Positions 1 to 5,123 of a DNA stretch of 5,123 nucleotides are shown in pieces. The notes under the pieces are model-generated. The model worked only from the letters and a program-made list of their open reading frames with translations. It did no database searches and was not told where the DNA came from. Numbering within the stretch: position 1 is the stretch's first letter; each line of letters begins with the position of its first letter. The stretch is from an uncultured Clostridia bacterium (GTDB taxonomy: Bacteria; Bacillota; Clostridia; Oscillospirales; Acutalibacteraceae): NCBI GenBank assembly GCA_946405475.1, contig CAMJHI010000172.1:1-5123 (forward strand), given 5' to 3'. The position numbers and the translations under genes are program-made.

Positions 1-2
1 AT

Positions 3-182
3 TACCAATATGCCTATGAAGTTCTTAAGATCAAACACAATCGACGCAAACATTTTGATGGCCATGAGATCGAATGGATTGAAAGTGATAAAGAGGTTGG
101 AAGATGGAGAACTGACTCACCTGATTTACCGGAATGGCTTCATAGATTTTTAAGAACAGATTGTGATGAAGATAACGACTGA
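3..182 (+). CDS. 3' end of an unrecognised protein (partial, cut by left edge)
   Basis: The frame starting at base 3 is open from the window edge to a TGA at 180-182 and gives 59 residues. They begin YQYAYEVLKIKHNRRKHFDG and end with an acidic tail (CDEDND). Two patches resemble a folded domain: the aromatic/charged run GHEIEWIESDKEVGRWR and the helix-like PEWLHRFLRTD. I do not recognise the family and assign no function. The competing frame at base 1 is also open, but only to a TAA at 151-153. I prefer frame 3 because it is longer and has many more G-first codons (about 20 of 59 against 11 of 50). The DNA is clearly more AT-rich than the genes further right. Only the C-terminus is present, so start, length and operon context are unknown. 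A terminator follows about 97 bp downstream. Confidence 0.45.
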   Translation, partial: YQYAYEVLKIKHNRRKHFDGHEIEWIESDKEVGRWRTDSPDLPEWLHRFLRTDCDEDND

Positions 183-278
183 TGTGATTATGCAGGATTT
201 CAAACCAATAGCAATGAAAATACTTTTTTAACGGACGAACTGAGTGTGGTTACCGATATGGACAAATAGCGCAGAAAA

Positions 279-311
279 CGGCGGGAACGATCCTGCCGCT
301 TTTCCTTTTTT
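279..311 (+). terminator. Intrinsic terminator, probably bidirectional
   Basis: An 8-bp stem pairs 279-286 (CGGCGGGA) with 291-298 (TCCTGCCG), with one G-U pair and an ACGA tetraloop. It is followed by CTTTTCCTTTTTT, a typical U-rich tail for + strand transcripts coming from the partial gene at the left. On the minus strand the same stem is followed by GTTTTCTG, a shorter U tract that could stop transcripts of the converging remnant at 310-453. Confidence 0.75.
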
Positions 312-453
312 ACTTAATCCTCCATTCAATCTTCGTCCCGTCTTCGAACGTGAAAACAACCCGAGCGTAAGAGTATACGGTCATGCTCTCTACCAGCGCG
401 ATCCACATGTGTGAGCTTTTGTTTGTGATACCACACGCTTTGAAGAACACCGG
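310..453 (-). pseudogene. C-terminal remnant or tiny ORF of unknown protein
   Basis: Read on the minus strand, 453 to 310 is an open frame of 47 residues ending in TAA (310-312). It begins PVFFKACGITNKSSHMWIAL and ends with the beta-strand-like FTFEDGTKIEWRIK. This reads like a real domain end rather than noise: it mixes hydrophobic and aromatic residues with a clear EDGTKIEW turn. There is no convincing start. The GTG at 448-450 and the ATG at 406-408 lack any Shine-Dalgarno sequence. Directly upstream is an in-frame TAA (454-456) that abuts a run of seven A/T pairs (456-462). Beyond it the same frame remains open and protein-like (QLKKVLIRDMQTAFF). The simplest reading is a decayed gene interrupted by one nonsense change, with its 5' part lost or overwritten by the promoter of the next gene. 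An unannotated small protein with a GTG start is the alternative. Family not recognised. Confidence 0.4.
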
Positions 454-513
454 TTAAAAAAATGCTGTTTGCATATCTCTAATCAGCACCTTTTTAAGCT
501 GGGCTATTTTTTT

Positions 514-551
514 GCGGCAAATGCCCGCCGCCGGTTGATTTTGCCGCGGGC
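514..551. repeat. Overlapping inverted repeats across the gtrA-like gene promoter
   Basis: Two inverted repeats are nested here. GCGGCAAA (514-521) pairs with TTTGCCGC (540-547), and GCCCGC (523-528) pairs with GCGGGC (546-551). The right arms overlap the end of the -35 element and the spacer of the promoter at 535-563. They could form alternative hairpins or an operator, but GC-rich chance pairing is possible. Only the exact pairing is observed; a regulatory role is inference. Confidence 0.35.
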
Positions 552-563
552 TTCCTGTATAAT
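535..563 (+). promoter_or_regulatory. Sigma-A-type promoter of the GtrA-family gene
   Basis: TTGATT (535-540) lies exactly 17 bp before a perfect TATAAT (558-563), a close match to the housekeeping consensus. A start of transcription about 7 bases after the -10 box would give a leader of about 24 nt before the ATG at 594. No terminator or riboswitch fits in so short a leader. Confidence 0.75.
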
Positions 564-581
564 GAAAACAATCAATCGAAT

Positions 582-588
582 GAGGTGA
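582..588 (+). promoter_or_regulatory. Ribosome-binding site that fixes the start at 594
   Basis: GAGGTGA is a seven-base match to the 16S anti-Shine-Dalgarno and sits 5 nt before the ATG at 594-596. The upstream in-frame GTG (585-587) lies inside this motif and has no ribosome-binding site of its own. The ATG at 594 is therefore the better start, giving a protein three residues shorter than the longest reading. Confidence 0.8.
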
Positions 589-593
589 AAAAA

Positions 594-1163
594 ATGGCAG
601 TTCTCAAGAATATCGACAGCAAAGCCGAAGAAAAAGGCTCTGCGCTCATCACCCTCTGGCAGTTCGTCAAATTCATCTTCGTGAGCCTTCTTGCCATGAT
701 CGTCCAGTTCGCGCTTTTAAACCTGCTCAAGCTGATTCCTCAGATCCGCGCGCTGTATGACCAGCCCTTCAGCTGGTGGGTCTTCGTCTATACCGTGGCA
801 GCCGGCGGCCTGGGTTATTTCATCGTCAGCAACGTGGCCAACATCTGCGCCCAGATCGTCGCCTTCTTCGTCAACCGCGAAAAGACGTTCAATTCCAGCG
901 CAAACATCGCCGTCACTCTGCCGATCTACATCGTGTTCACGATCGCGCTGATCGTCTTCTCCGCCTGGCTGAACCCGACGCTGAAAGATCTGTTTGTGGA
1001 AAAGCTCAGTTGGAACGATGACCTTGCCGCCAACGCCGCGACCATGATCTGCGCGGCGGTGCAGTTCTTCCTCTATTTCCCGGTGGACAAGATCCTGTTC
1101 CATAAGAAAAAAGAAGAACCCGCCTTGGCCGAAGAAGCTGCGGAAGACATCATTGCGGAATAA
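594..1163 (+). CDS. GtrA-family four-helix membrane protein
   Basis: The gene encodes 189 residues from the ATG at 594 (MAVLKNIDSK...), chosen because GAGGTGA is correctly spaced before it. Four hydrophobic segments are visible: roughly residues 19-45 (QFVKFIFVSLLAMIVQFALL), 61-93 as a pair-like stretch ending in the cytoplasmic motif FFVNREKTF (91-99), 104-126, and 144-168 (ICAAVQFFLYFPVDKILF). A lysine/glutamate-rich tail of about 20 residues follows. The N-terminal QFVKF, the central F-F-x-N-R-x-x-T-F and the final aromatic QFFLY block are the hallmarks of the GtrA-like family (PF04138). Members are thought to help move or use lipid-linked sugars for surface polysaccharides or teichoic acids, often beside a glycosyltransferase. 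No such partner is visible here, so the substrate cannot be named. Family length is typically about 120-170 residues; the extra length is the loop at 45-60 and the charged tail. It has its own promoter and appears monocistronic, with a hairpin about 80 bp downstream. Confidence 0.85.
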   Translation: MAVLKNIDSKAEEKGSALITLWQFVKFIFVSLLAMIVQFALLNLLKLIPQIRALYDQPFSWWVFVYTVAAGGLGYFIVSNVANICAQIVAFFVNREKTFNSSANIAVTLPIYIVFTIALIVFSAWLNPTLKDLFVEKLSWNDDLAANAATMICAAVQFFLYFPVDKILFHKKKEEPALAEEAAEDIIAE

Positions 1164-1243
1164 GCGCCAAACAAAAAAGAGAACCACCGGGCGACGCAAA
1201 TGGATTCGCTTCGGAATTATGCGTTTTCCTTGAAGAAAGTCAT

Positions 1244-1293
1244 AACTGCACACCTTGTTGATACAAAGCGTATCAACAAGGTGTGCAGTTTTT
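1244..1293 (+). terminator. Perfect 21-bp hairpin between convergent genes
   Basis: Bases 1244-1264 (starting AACTGCACACC) are the exact reverse complement of 1270-1290, around a five-base AAAGC loop. The right arm runs into five T residues (1289-1293), with a second T5 after GGGCTG. This suits a strong intrinsic terminator for the GtrA-family gene. On the minus strand the hairpin is preceded by an A-rich tract but followed only by ATGACTTTC, a weak U tract, so termination of the hydrolase gene from the other side is less certain. A stem this long and perfect is more than termination needs, and it may be a dispersed genomic repeat. Confidence 0.75.
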
Positions 1294-1365
1294 GGGCTGT
1301 TTTTGACCTATAAAGTATAAAGCCCTATCTTCTATCGTAATTTGTCGGGATCAGACCTTGTTTGC

Positions 1366-2772
1366 TTATTTGCTGAAAAGCCCCTTAATGAGGCCAAACA
1401 GCTTTTTGATCAGCTTGAACGGACGGGTAAAGAGTTCACGGAAGTTGTTGTTCTGGTAAACACGATGGACCACATATCCGCCGTCCTTGTATGCCAGATC
1501 GAAATACTGCATCTGGGTGGTACCGTCGCCGTTGTCGATAAAAATCGTCATGCTCTTTGCAAGCCTGCCCGTGTAGTCAACGTTGAGGTCATAGCCGTTG
1601 ACCGTGTAATTGGTTACGGGTATGCCGTTGATCAGAACCTTGCTTACCGTTGTGTTTCTGACAAGGTCAACATAGATGTTGTGATGCTCTTCAACGGGAG
1701 CAAGCGCGGCCAGAAACTGTCTTGCGATATAGTCGTGACCGATCTGGCTGGGATGAGAGGAAGTAAGGGAATCGTTCATGTATTCGCCGAGTAGCGCCAT
1801 GTTCTTTTCCGTGGCGTACGTTTCGCAGTTATAAATATCCACATAAGTGACGCCGTATTCTTTTGCCCACTGCTCATACAGAATGTTCATCTGCTCGGCA
1901 ATATTGGTCATGATATCGCCGAGGGGGAACATGGTTTCGTCAAGAAGGGTCACGTCGTCGATCAGGTTAAAGCTGCCGCAGATCAGGATCGTGGCGTTGG
2001 GATTCAACTGCGTAACGGTCTTCAGCAGAAGCGGATACTGTGATTTCCAGTTATTGAAGCCGTCCTTGATCAGGCTGATTGCCTTTTTGACAATTTCCGG
2101 GGCTTTGTTTACGATGGAAGCGTCAAGCTTAAAATCCGCAAGAAGAGTGCCCTCGGTGATAATACGGTAAGCGCGGTAGAAAATATCGCACATACCCAGT
2201 TCGATGGTGATCAGTTCCGCGTTCTTTGTCAGCTCAATAATGTCGCCGCATTTTCCGCAGTTGCCTTCCACATAGTGCTGCACTTCACCTTCCGCTTCAT
2301 AGCGGGGATCTTCATCCCGCGTTGAGGGCAGAGAAGCAGGCGTGCCGAAATAAGTAAGCATCGCATGGTAGTAGGGGTAGTCAAGCTCATAATCCGAATA
2401 ACCGTCGTCAACGCCGTACAGGTCAAGCGCAACGGCCGTGGTCAGACCGGGATAGCAGAACGGATAGAAATTGGAATTCTGGTCTGTGATGCTGTGCGTG
2501 GGGATGTCGCAGCCGACCGCGTTTGCGATTTGCGTCACATAGGAACCCTCACAGTCACGGTATTCGTAGTTGCCGTGGTAATGCCCCAGATAGTAACCGT
2601 CGGAACCGCAGCCCATGCCGATGCTGTCGCCTATGGCAAGATAACCGCCTTTGCCCTGCACCCGGAAGGTGATGTTCTCTTTTGTCGCGGCAAAAGAGGT
2701 TAAGGCAAGGCAGGAAAATGCCATAACAAGTACGAGCACCAGGGCAAGCGCTTTTCTGATCGTTTTTTTCAT
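1366..2772 (-). CDS. Secreted SGNH/GDSL-type hydrolase with altered catalytic blocks
   Basis: The protein has 468 residues and starts at an ATG with AAGGAGGA nine bases upstream. Residues 1-28 are a sec signal peptide: positive KKTIRK, hydrophobic LALVLVLVMAF, cleavage near SFA-AT. No lipobox is seen. The mature part starts like an SGNH hydrolase. Block I is YLAIGDSIGMG, with the presumed nucleophile Ser50. A block II-like YPGLTT follows (108-112). The strand-loop LITIELGMCDIF (188-198) stands where GxND is usual. NPNATILICGSFN (257-269) is the next core strand. Block V is SSHPSQIGHDYIA, with His340 as the likely catalytic histidine. The Asp normally three residues before this His is Thr337; the nearest acid is Asp334. 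Residues about 113-180 form a Tyr/Asp-rich insertion with CGKC (172-175). A beta-rich domain (about 365-440) follows the hydrolase fold, and the last 25 residues form a cationic amphipathic helix. Family members are esterases or lipases on carbohydrate esters, lipids or surface polymers; the substrate here is unknown. Function as an active enzyme is inferred. Confidence 0.8.
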   Translation of the reverse strand: MKKTIRKALALVLVLVMAFSCLALTSFAATKENITFRVQGKGGYLAIGDSIGMGCGSDGYYLGHYHGNYEYRDCEGSYVTQIANAVGCDIPTHSITDQNSNFYPFCYPGLTTAVALDLYGVDDGYSDYELDYPYYHAMLTYFGTPASLPSTRDEDPRYEAEGEVQHYVEGNCGKCGDIIELTKNAELITIELGMCDIFYRAYRIITEGTLLADFKLDASIVNKAPEIVKKAISLIKDGFNNWKSQYPLLLKTVTQLNPNATILICGSFNLIDDVTLLDETMFPLGDIMTNIAEQMNILYEQWAKEYGVTYVDIYNCETYATEKNMALLGEYMNDSLTSSHPSQIGHDYIARQFLAALAPVEEHHNIYVDLVRNTTVSKVLINGIPVTNYTVNGYDLNVDYTGRLAKSMTIFIDNGDGTTQMQYFDLAYKDGGYVVHRVYQNNNFRELFTRPFKLIKKLFGLIKGLFSK

Positions 2773-2780
2773 GATTTCTG

Positions 2781-2788
2781 TCCTCCTT
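2781..2788 (-). promoter_or_regulatory. Strong ribosome-binding site of the hydrolase gene
   Basis: Read on the minus strand this is AAGGAGGA, a near-perfect anti-Shine-Dalgarno match, with eight bases to the ATG at 2770-2772. It settles the start codon and suggests efficient, independent translation. Confidence 0.85.
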
Positions 2789-2831
2789 ATTGTCGTTGGT
2801 ACGGAATACCAAATAATTCTTATGCAATGCT

Positions 2832-2840
2832 ATTCTATCA
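2832..2840 (-). promoter_or_regulatory. Possible extended -10 promoter for the hydrolase gene
   Basis: On the minus strand 2840-2832 reads TGATAGAAT, an extended -10 element (TGn plus TAGAAT) about 60 bp before the start codon. No recognisable -35 hexamer lies 16-18 bp upstream, so the assignment is tentative. The 124-bp gap after the preceding gene and the lack of a terminator there leave read-through as an alternative source of transcript. Confidence 0.3.
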
Positions 2841-2896
2841 CACGGTCGCAGCACTCCCCTGCCCGGGCGCGGGCGGTGATTTCAGAGGCTGTCGGT

Positions 2897-5123
2897 TTAC
2901 AGTTCTTCGCTCGGCACGGTCTGGTCGACGTTCGCCAGCATCAAACCGCATTGTTCCAGCAGCGCCGCGTCGGCGCTGTTGATCGCGCCGTCATGGTTAC
3001 AGTCGGCCGCCATCAGCTGCGCGTCGGTCAAGGCTGAATCGGGAACAAGAGCGTTGTTAAGGAGGCTGACGTAATACGCATCTGTACCGTCGTGGCGGCC
3101 GTCGCCGTCAACGTCGCCGAAAACGACGATCGTGTAGGTATTCATCAGCACGCCGTCCTCTCGGTAAAGGCAGACCTTCGTGCCGGTGCCGACGACGTTC
3201 GCGTCGGCTGCGTATTCATAGGTCAGGTAACCCGCACCGCCCGTGATCGTGACAAAGCCGGACGCGAGCAGATCGGTCAAGGCCGCCGTGTCCCCGTCGG
3301 GGAGGCCGTAAAGGAAGCCTGTCCCCTCATCAATGACGACGCTGCTGCCCTGCGCCTTCACGAGGATCGGATCGTCCGGCGTCAGCGCGGCATAAGCCTG
3401 CTCCGCCGCTTCCAGCACCGCCAGATTCGTCACCAGACTCTTTTCTTCTGCCGTCAGGGAATCGTAGAGCGCGCGGGCCATGTCGATGGCGGCCTTGCAG
3501 TCCGGGGTATAGGTCACCTCGCCGATGGCGTCGATCAGCGCTTGAGCCGCCTCATAGGCGGGCAGGCCAAGGGCGGGGATATCCTCGGTGTGAACGTTGG
3601 TGTAGGTCACGCCGTCGATGACGACTGTGGCGGTGTACGTCATTACGCCGGGTTGGTCGGCGGTGGGTTGAGCCGTCTCTTCACACGCCACGGCGGCGTT
3701 CCACGAGCTGGTTTCGCCGCAGCGGGAACAGAGCCGTTCCATCACGGCGCTGACTTCGCGCGCCGTCCCCTCCCCCGTTTCCGTGTATTCGGCGGTCCAG
3801 TTCCATTCCGGCGTGCCGTAGTCGTGGCCGAGGGCGGAACCTGCCGCCGTCACGGTGCGCGTTTCGCTGTTGCCGCCGTAGATCGCTTCATAAACGGTAA
3901 AGGCGTCGGCCTCACAGGAGGCTTCATGCGTGTATGCGGTCATCTCGGCGTCAACATAGGCAACGTGCGTTTCGTCATCGGCGCAAACGAGCTTCACCTG
4001 CGCCGTGGTGTTATCCGCCGCCCAGACGAAGGAATCAAACTGATAATCGTGCGCGTGCCATTGGGCGTAGAGAGCCGTATCTCTCTCAGGCGTTATCGCT
4101 GCGCCGGGGGCGTAAAACGTGCCGCTGCCATCGGGCACGTCCGACCATCCGGTCAGCATATAACCATCCCGCTCAAGGGGCGCCGCCAGCGAGGCGCTGT
4201 CCCCCTTGGGGATCCACTGTACGGTGTAAGACACGAAGCTGCCTTCGTAGTTCGCGTACAGCCGCACCCGATAAGCCTCGCTCCACCGGGCGTAAAGGGA
4301 GGTCGATTTTGTCAGCGTCATGACGTCGCCCGGCTGATAGCCGGTCCCCGTACCGTTGGCCTTGGTGTTCCAGCCGACAAAGGCGTAGCCAGAATTGTAA
4401 AACGGGCATTCCGGCAGGGTGACGGTGTAGCCGACCTTTTCAAGGACCATGATCTTTTCTGTTTTGCCGGTGCTCGGATCCCTTAAGCTGAGGGTATACG
4501 CCGCGTCCCACACGGCGGTATAAACGGTATCCGTCTGCGGGATCGTCACGGTCTCGCCGGAGACACAATCGCCCGCAGCAGACTGCCAGCGGTTGAACGC
4601 GGCGGTGGGAAAGGTATAGGGGCAATCCGGCACGGTGAACGATGTGGGCGCGTTCGCACCCTTGGGGTATTTTTGCGTAAAGAACCGGCTGTCGCGTCCA
4701 CAGTTGAAGGTGAGCGTTACATAATCCGCTTTTTTGTAATAATGCAGGTTCAGCGTGACGACGCCCAGCGGCGTAAAGTAGTAGGTGGTTTTCCCTTCGC
4801 TGACGGCAATGACTTCGCTGCCGTTGAAGATCGTGCCGTCGCAGCCGTAGCCCTCCGGCACGGCAAGCGTCAGGGTCAGATCGTTTCTCGGGTCCGCGAT
4901 TCCGGCGGAGTCCGAAACGGTGACCGGGCTGCCGTTGGTCAGGGTATGGGGCGGGTCGTAACCGTCCGTCAGCGTCCACAGCCCGTCGGTGTTCAGACCG
5001 TTGTCGCCCACTGCGTTGACGACGACCTGGGGCGCGGCGGTGAAGGCGATGTTCACCGTGGTCCGGCTGCCGTAATCCGGCGTGTAACGTTCTGTACCGT
5101 TCACGATGTTGACGGTGCGCACC
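2897..5123 (-). CDS. C-terminal part of a large extracellular dockerin protein with InlB-type repeats (partial)
   Basis: The frame is open from the right window edge to a TAA at 2897-2899, giving 741 residues. The GTG at the edge is not a credible start, so the true N-terminus and its signal peptide lie outside. In order: residues 1-131 are a beta-rich region of no recognised family. About 134-207, 208-281 and 283-356 are three InlB B-type repeats, each ending in Y-x-x-x-W or LYAxW and two containing GW plus G-x-Y-x-P/A-G. Residues 357-519 are two tandem modules that each start HDY and carry conserved Trp and Cys. Residues 521-580 are helical (YEAAQALIDAIGEVTYTP ... AEEKSLVTNLAVLEAAEQAY), of a type common in clostridial surface proteins. 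Residues 585-668 are a small beta domain often seen before dockerins. Residues 668-728 are a type I dockerin with two calcium loops. No LPXTG anchor or catalytic domain is visible. The likely role is adhesion or a scaffold-bound surface component; a missing N-terminal enzyme cannot be excluded. The hydrolase gene follows on the same strand after 124 bp. Confidence 0.85.
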   Translation of the reverse strand, partial: VRTVNIVNGTERYTPDYGSRTTVNIAFTAAPQVVVNAVGDNGLNTDGLWTLTDGYDPPHTLTNGSPVTVSDSAGIADPRNDLTLTLAVPEGYGCDGTIFNGSEVIAVSEGKTTYYFTPLGVVTLNLHYYKKADYVTLTFNCGRDSRFFTQKYPKGANAPTSFTVPDCPYTFPTAAFNRWQSAAGDCVSGETVTIPQTDTVYTAVWDAAYTLSLRDPSTGKTEKIMVLEKVGYTVTLPECPFYNSGYAFVGWNTKANGTGTGYQPGDVMTLTKSTSLYARWSEAYRVRLYANYEGSFVSYTVQWIPKGDSASLAAPLERDGYMLTGWSDVPDGSGTFYAPGAAITPERDTALYAQWHAHDYQFDSFVWAADNTTAQVKLVCADDETHVAYVDAEMTAYTHEASCEADAFTVYEAIYGGNSETRTVTAAGSALGHDYGTPEWNWTAEYTETGEGTAREVSAVMERLCSRCGETSSWNAAVACEETAQPTADQPGVMTYTATVVIDGVTYTNVHTEDIPALGLPAYEAAQALIDAIGEVTYTPDCKAAIDMARALYDSLTAEEKSLVTNLAVLEAAEQAYAALTPDDPILVKAQGSSVVIDEGTGFLYGLPDGDTAALTDLLASGFVTITGGAGYLTYEYAADANVVGTGTKVCLYREDGVLMNTYTIVVFGDVDGDGRHDGTDAYYVSLLNNALVPDSALTDAQLMAADCNHDGAINSADAALLEQCGLMLANVDQTVPSEEL
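2939..3121 (-). other. Type I dockerin domain
   Basis: This segment encodes residues 668-728 of the large protein. The first calcium loop is DVDGDGRHDGTD, with Asp at loop positions 1, 3, 5, 9 and 12 (670, 672, 674, 678, 681). The second is DCNHDGAINSAD, with D/N at 707, 709, 711, 715 and 718. Each loop is followed by a short helix (AYYVSLLNN; AALLEQCGLML). Both loops keep every ligand position, so calcium binding is expected. Loop positions 10 and 11, which contact the cohesin in known type I complexes, differ between the repeats (Gly-Thr and Ser-Ala). The 37-residue spacing from loop to loop is a little long. No cohesin is encoded in the window. Confidence 0.85.
4055..4723 (-). repeat. Three tandem InlB B-type (Listeria-Bacteroides) repeats within the CDS
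   Basis: Three units of about 74 residues lie end to end at residues 134-207, 208-281 and 283-356 of the large protein. Each opens with a beta strand (YVTLTF, YTLSLR, YRVRLY), has a central hydrophobic W motif (FNRW, FVGW, LTGW) and closes with VYTAVW, LYARW or LYAQW. Repeat 1 has Arg in place of the usual Gly before Trp and has lost the G-x-Y motif, so it is the most diverged. The repeats have diverged clearly at the protein level, so they are an old protein-level duplication. Confidence 0.8.

Larger units (their letters stand above)
183..593. other. Low-GC intergenic junction
   Basis: These 411 bases contain no complete long gene. They hold an intrinsic terminator near 279-310, a minus-strand coding remnant at 310-453, a paired inverted repeat at 514-551, a promoter at 535-563 and the ribosome-binding site at 582-588. 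The stretch 183-278 shows only a 13-codon ATG frame (191 to a TAA at about 232) without a ribosome-binding site, and nothing else supportable. Much of this junction is AT-rich, unlike the GC-rich genes to the right, which fits decayed or transferred DNA next to core genes. Confidence 0.5.

Noticed and set aside
1..153. Frame 1 reading of the left edge (starts ITNMPMKFLRSN)
   Set aside because: Also open, but shorter and with weaker coding character than frame 3. It could still be right, since only 180 bases are visible.
585..587. GTG start for the GtrA-family protein
   Set aside because: The GTG is inside the Shine-Dalgarno sequence of the better-placed ATG at 594.
717..1253. A 178-codon minus-strand frame opposite the GtrA-family gene
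   Set aside because: Its product is Arg/Asp/His-rich and typical of the reverse complement of a membrane protein. The + strand has the promoter, ribosome-binding site and family motifs.
1342..1794. A 150-codon + strand frame over the 3' end of the hydrolase gene
   Set aside because: Antisense to block V and the C-terminal domain of a clear gene; no ribosome-binding site and no recognisable protein.
2856..2875. GC-rich palindrome (GCCCGGGC, 2861-2868) as a terminator after the dockerin gene
   Set aside because: Self-complementary with no room for a loop and no T run after it on the minus strand.
3092..4486. A 464-codon open frame on the + strand
   Set aside because: It lies wholly antisense to the dockerin protein. 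Its translation is Arg/Gly/Val-rich with no domain, and it arises from the GC-rich codon bias of the real gene.
4440..4979. A 179-codon minus-strand frame in a second register
   Set aside because: It overlaps the InlB-repeat coding region in another frame and gives an Arg/Gln-rich sequence without domain features.
5120..5122. GTG at the right edge as the start of the large protein
   Set aside because: No upstream sequence, signal peptide or ribosome-binding site is visible. The frame simply runs off the window, so the gene is truncated by the edge.

Overview
The window looks like chromosomal DNA of a Gram-positive anaerobe, most likely a gut-type member of the Clostridia (Oscillospiraceae/Ruminococcaceae-like). 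This is inference. It rests on strong AGGAGG/GAGGTG ribosome-binding sites, a sec signal peptide with a KKxIRK start, a secreted multidomain protein with InlB B-type repeats and a C-terminal type I dockerin, and mid-to-high GC coding DNA. No rRNA, tRNA, integrase, transposase or CRISPR array was seen.

Layout. Positions 1-182 hold the 3' end of an unrecognised AT-rich gene on the + strand. Positions 183-593 are a low-GC junction. It contains an intrinsic terminator (about 279-310), a short minus-strand coding remnant that converges on it (310-453), and a good sigma-A-type promoter (535-563) for the next gene. Positions 594-1163 (+) encode a four-helix GtrA-family membrane protein. A perfect 21-bp hairpin (1244-1290) lies between this gene and the convergent gene that follows. 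Positions 1366-2772 (-) encode an exported SGNH/GDSL-type hydrolase with altered catalytic blocks and a cationic amphipathic C-terminal tail. Positions 2897-5123 (-) are the C-terminal 741 residues of a large extracellular protein whose N-terminus lies beyond the right edge. It contains three InlB B-repeats, two 'HDY' modules, a helical segment and a dockerin.

How they may work together. The two minus-strand genes are consecutive and both products are extracellular. The large one looks like an adhesion or scaffold-attached component, and the smaller one like a secreted esterase or lipase-like enzyme. They are separated by 124 bp with no clear terminator between them, so they could be partly co-transcribed, but the hydrolase gene has its own strong ribosome-binding site and perhaps its own promoter. 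The GtrA gene points the other way and is probably an independent unit; GtrA proteins usually serve surface polysaccharide synthesis.

I see no convincing undescribed multi-gene system here. The most unusual items are the hydrolase's non-canonical catalytic blocks and its C-terminal cationic helix.
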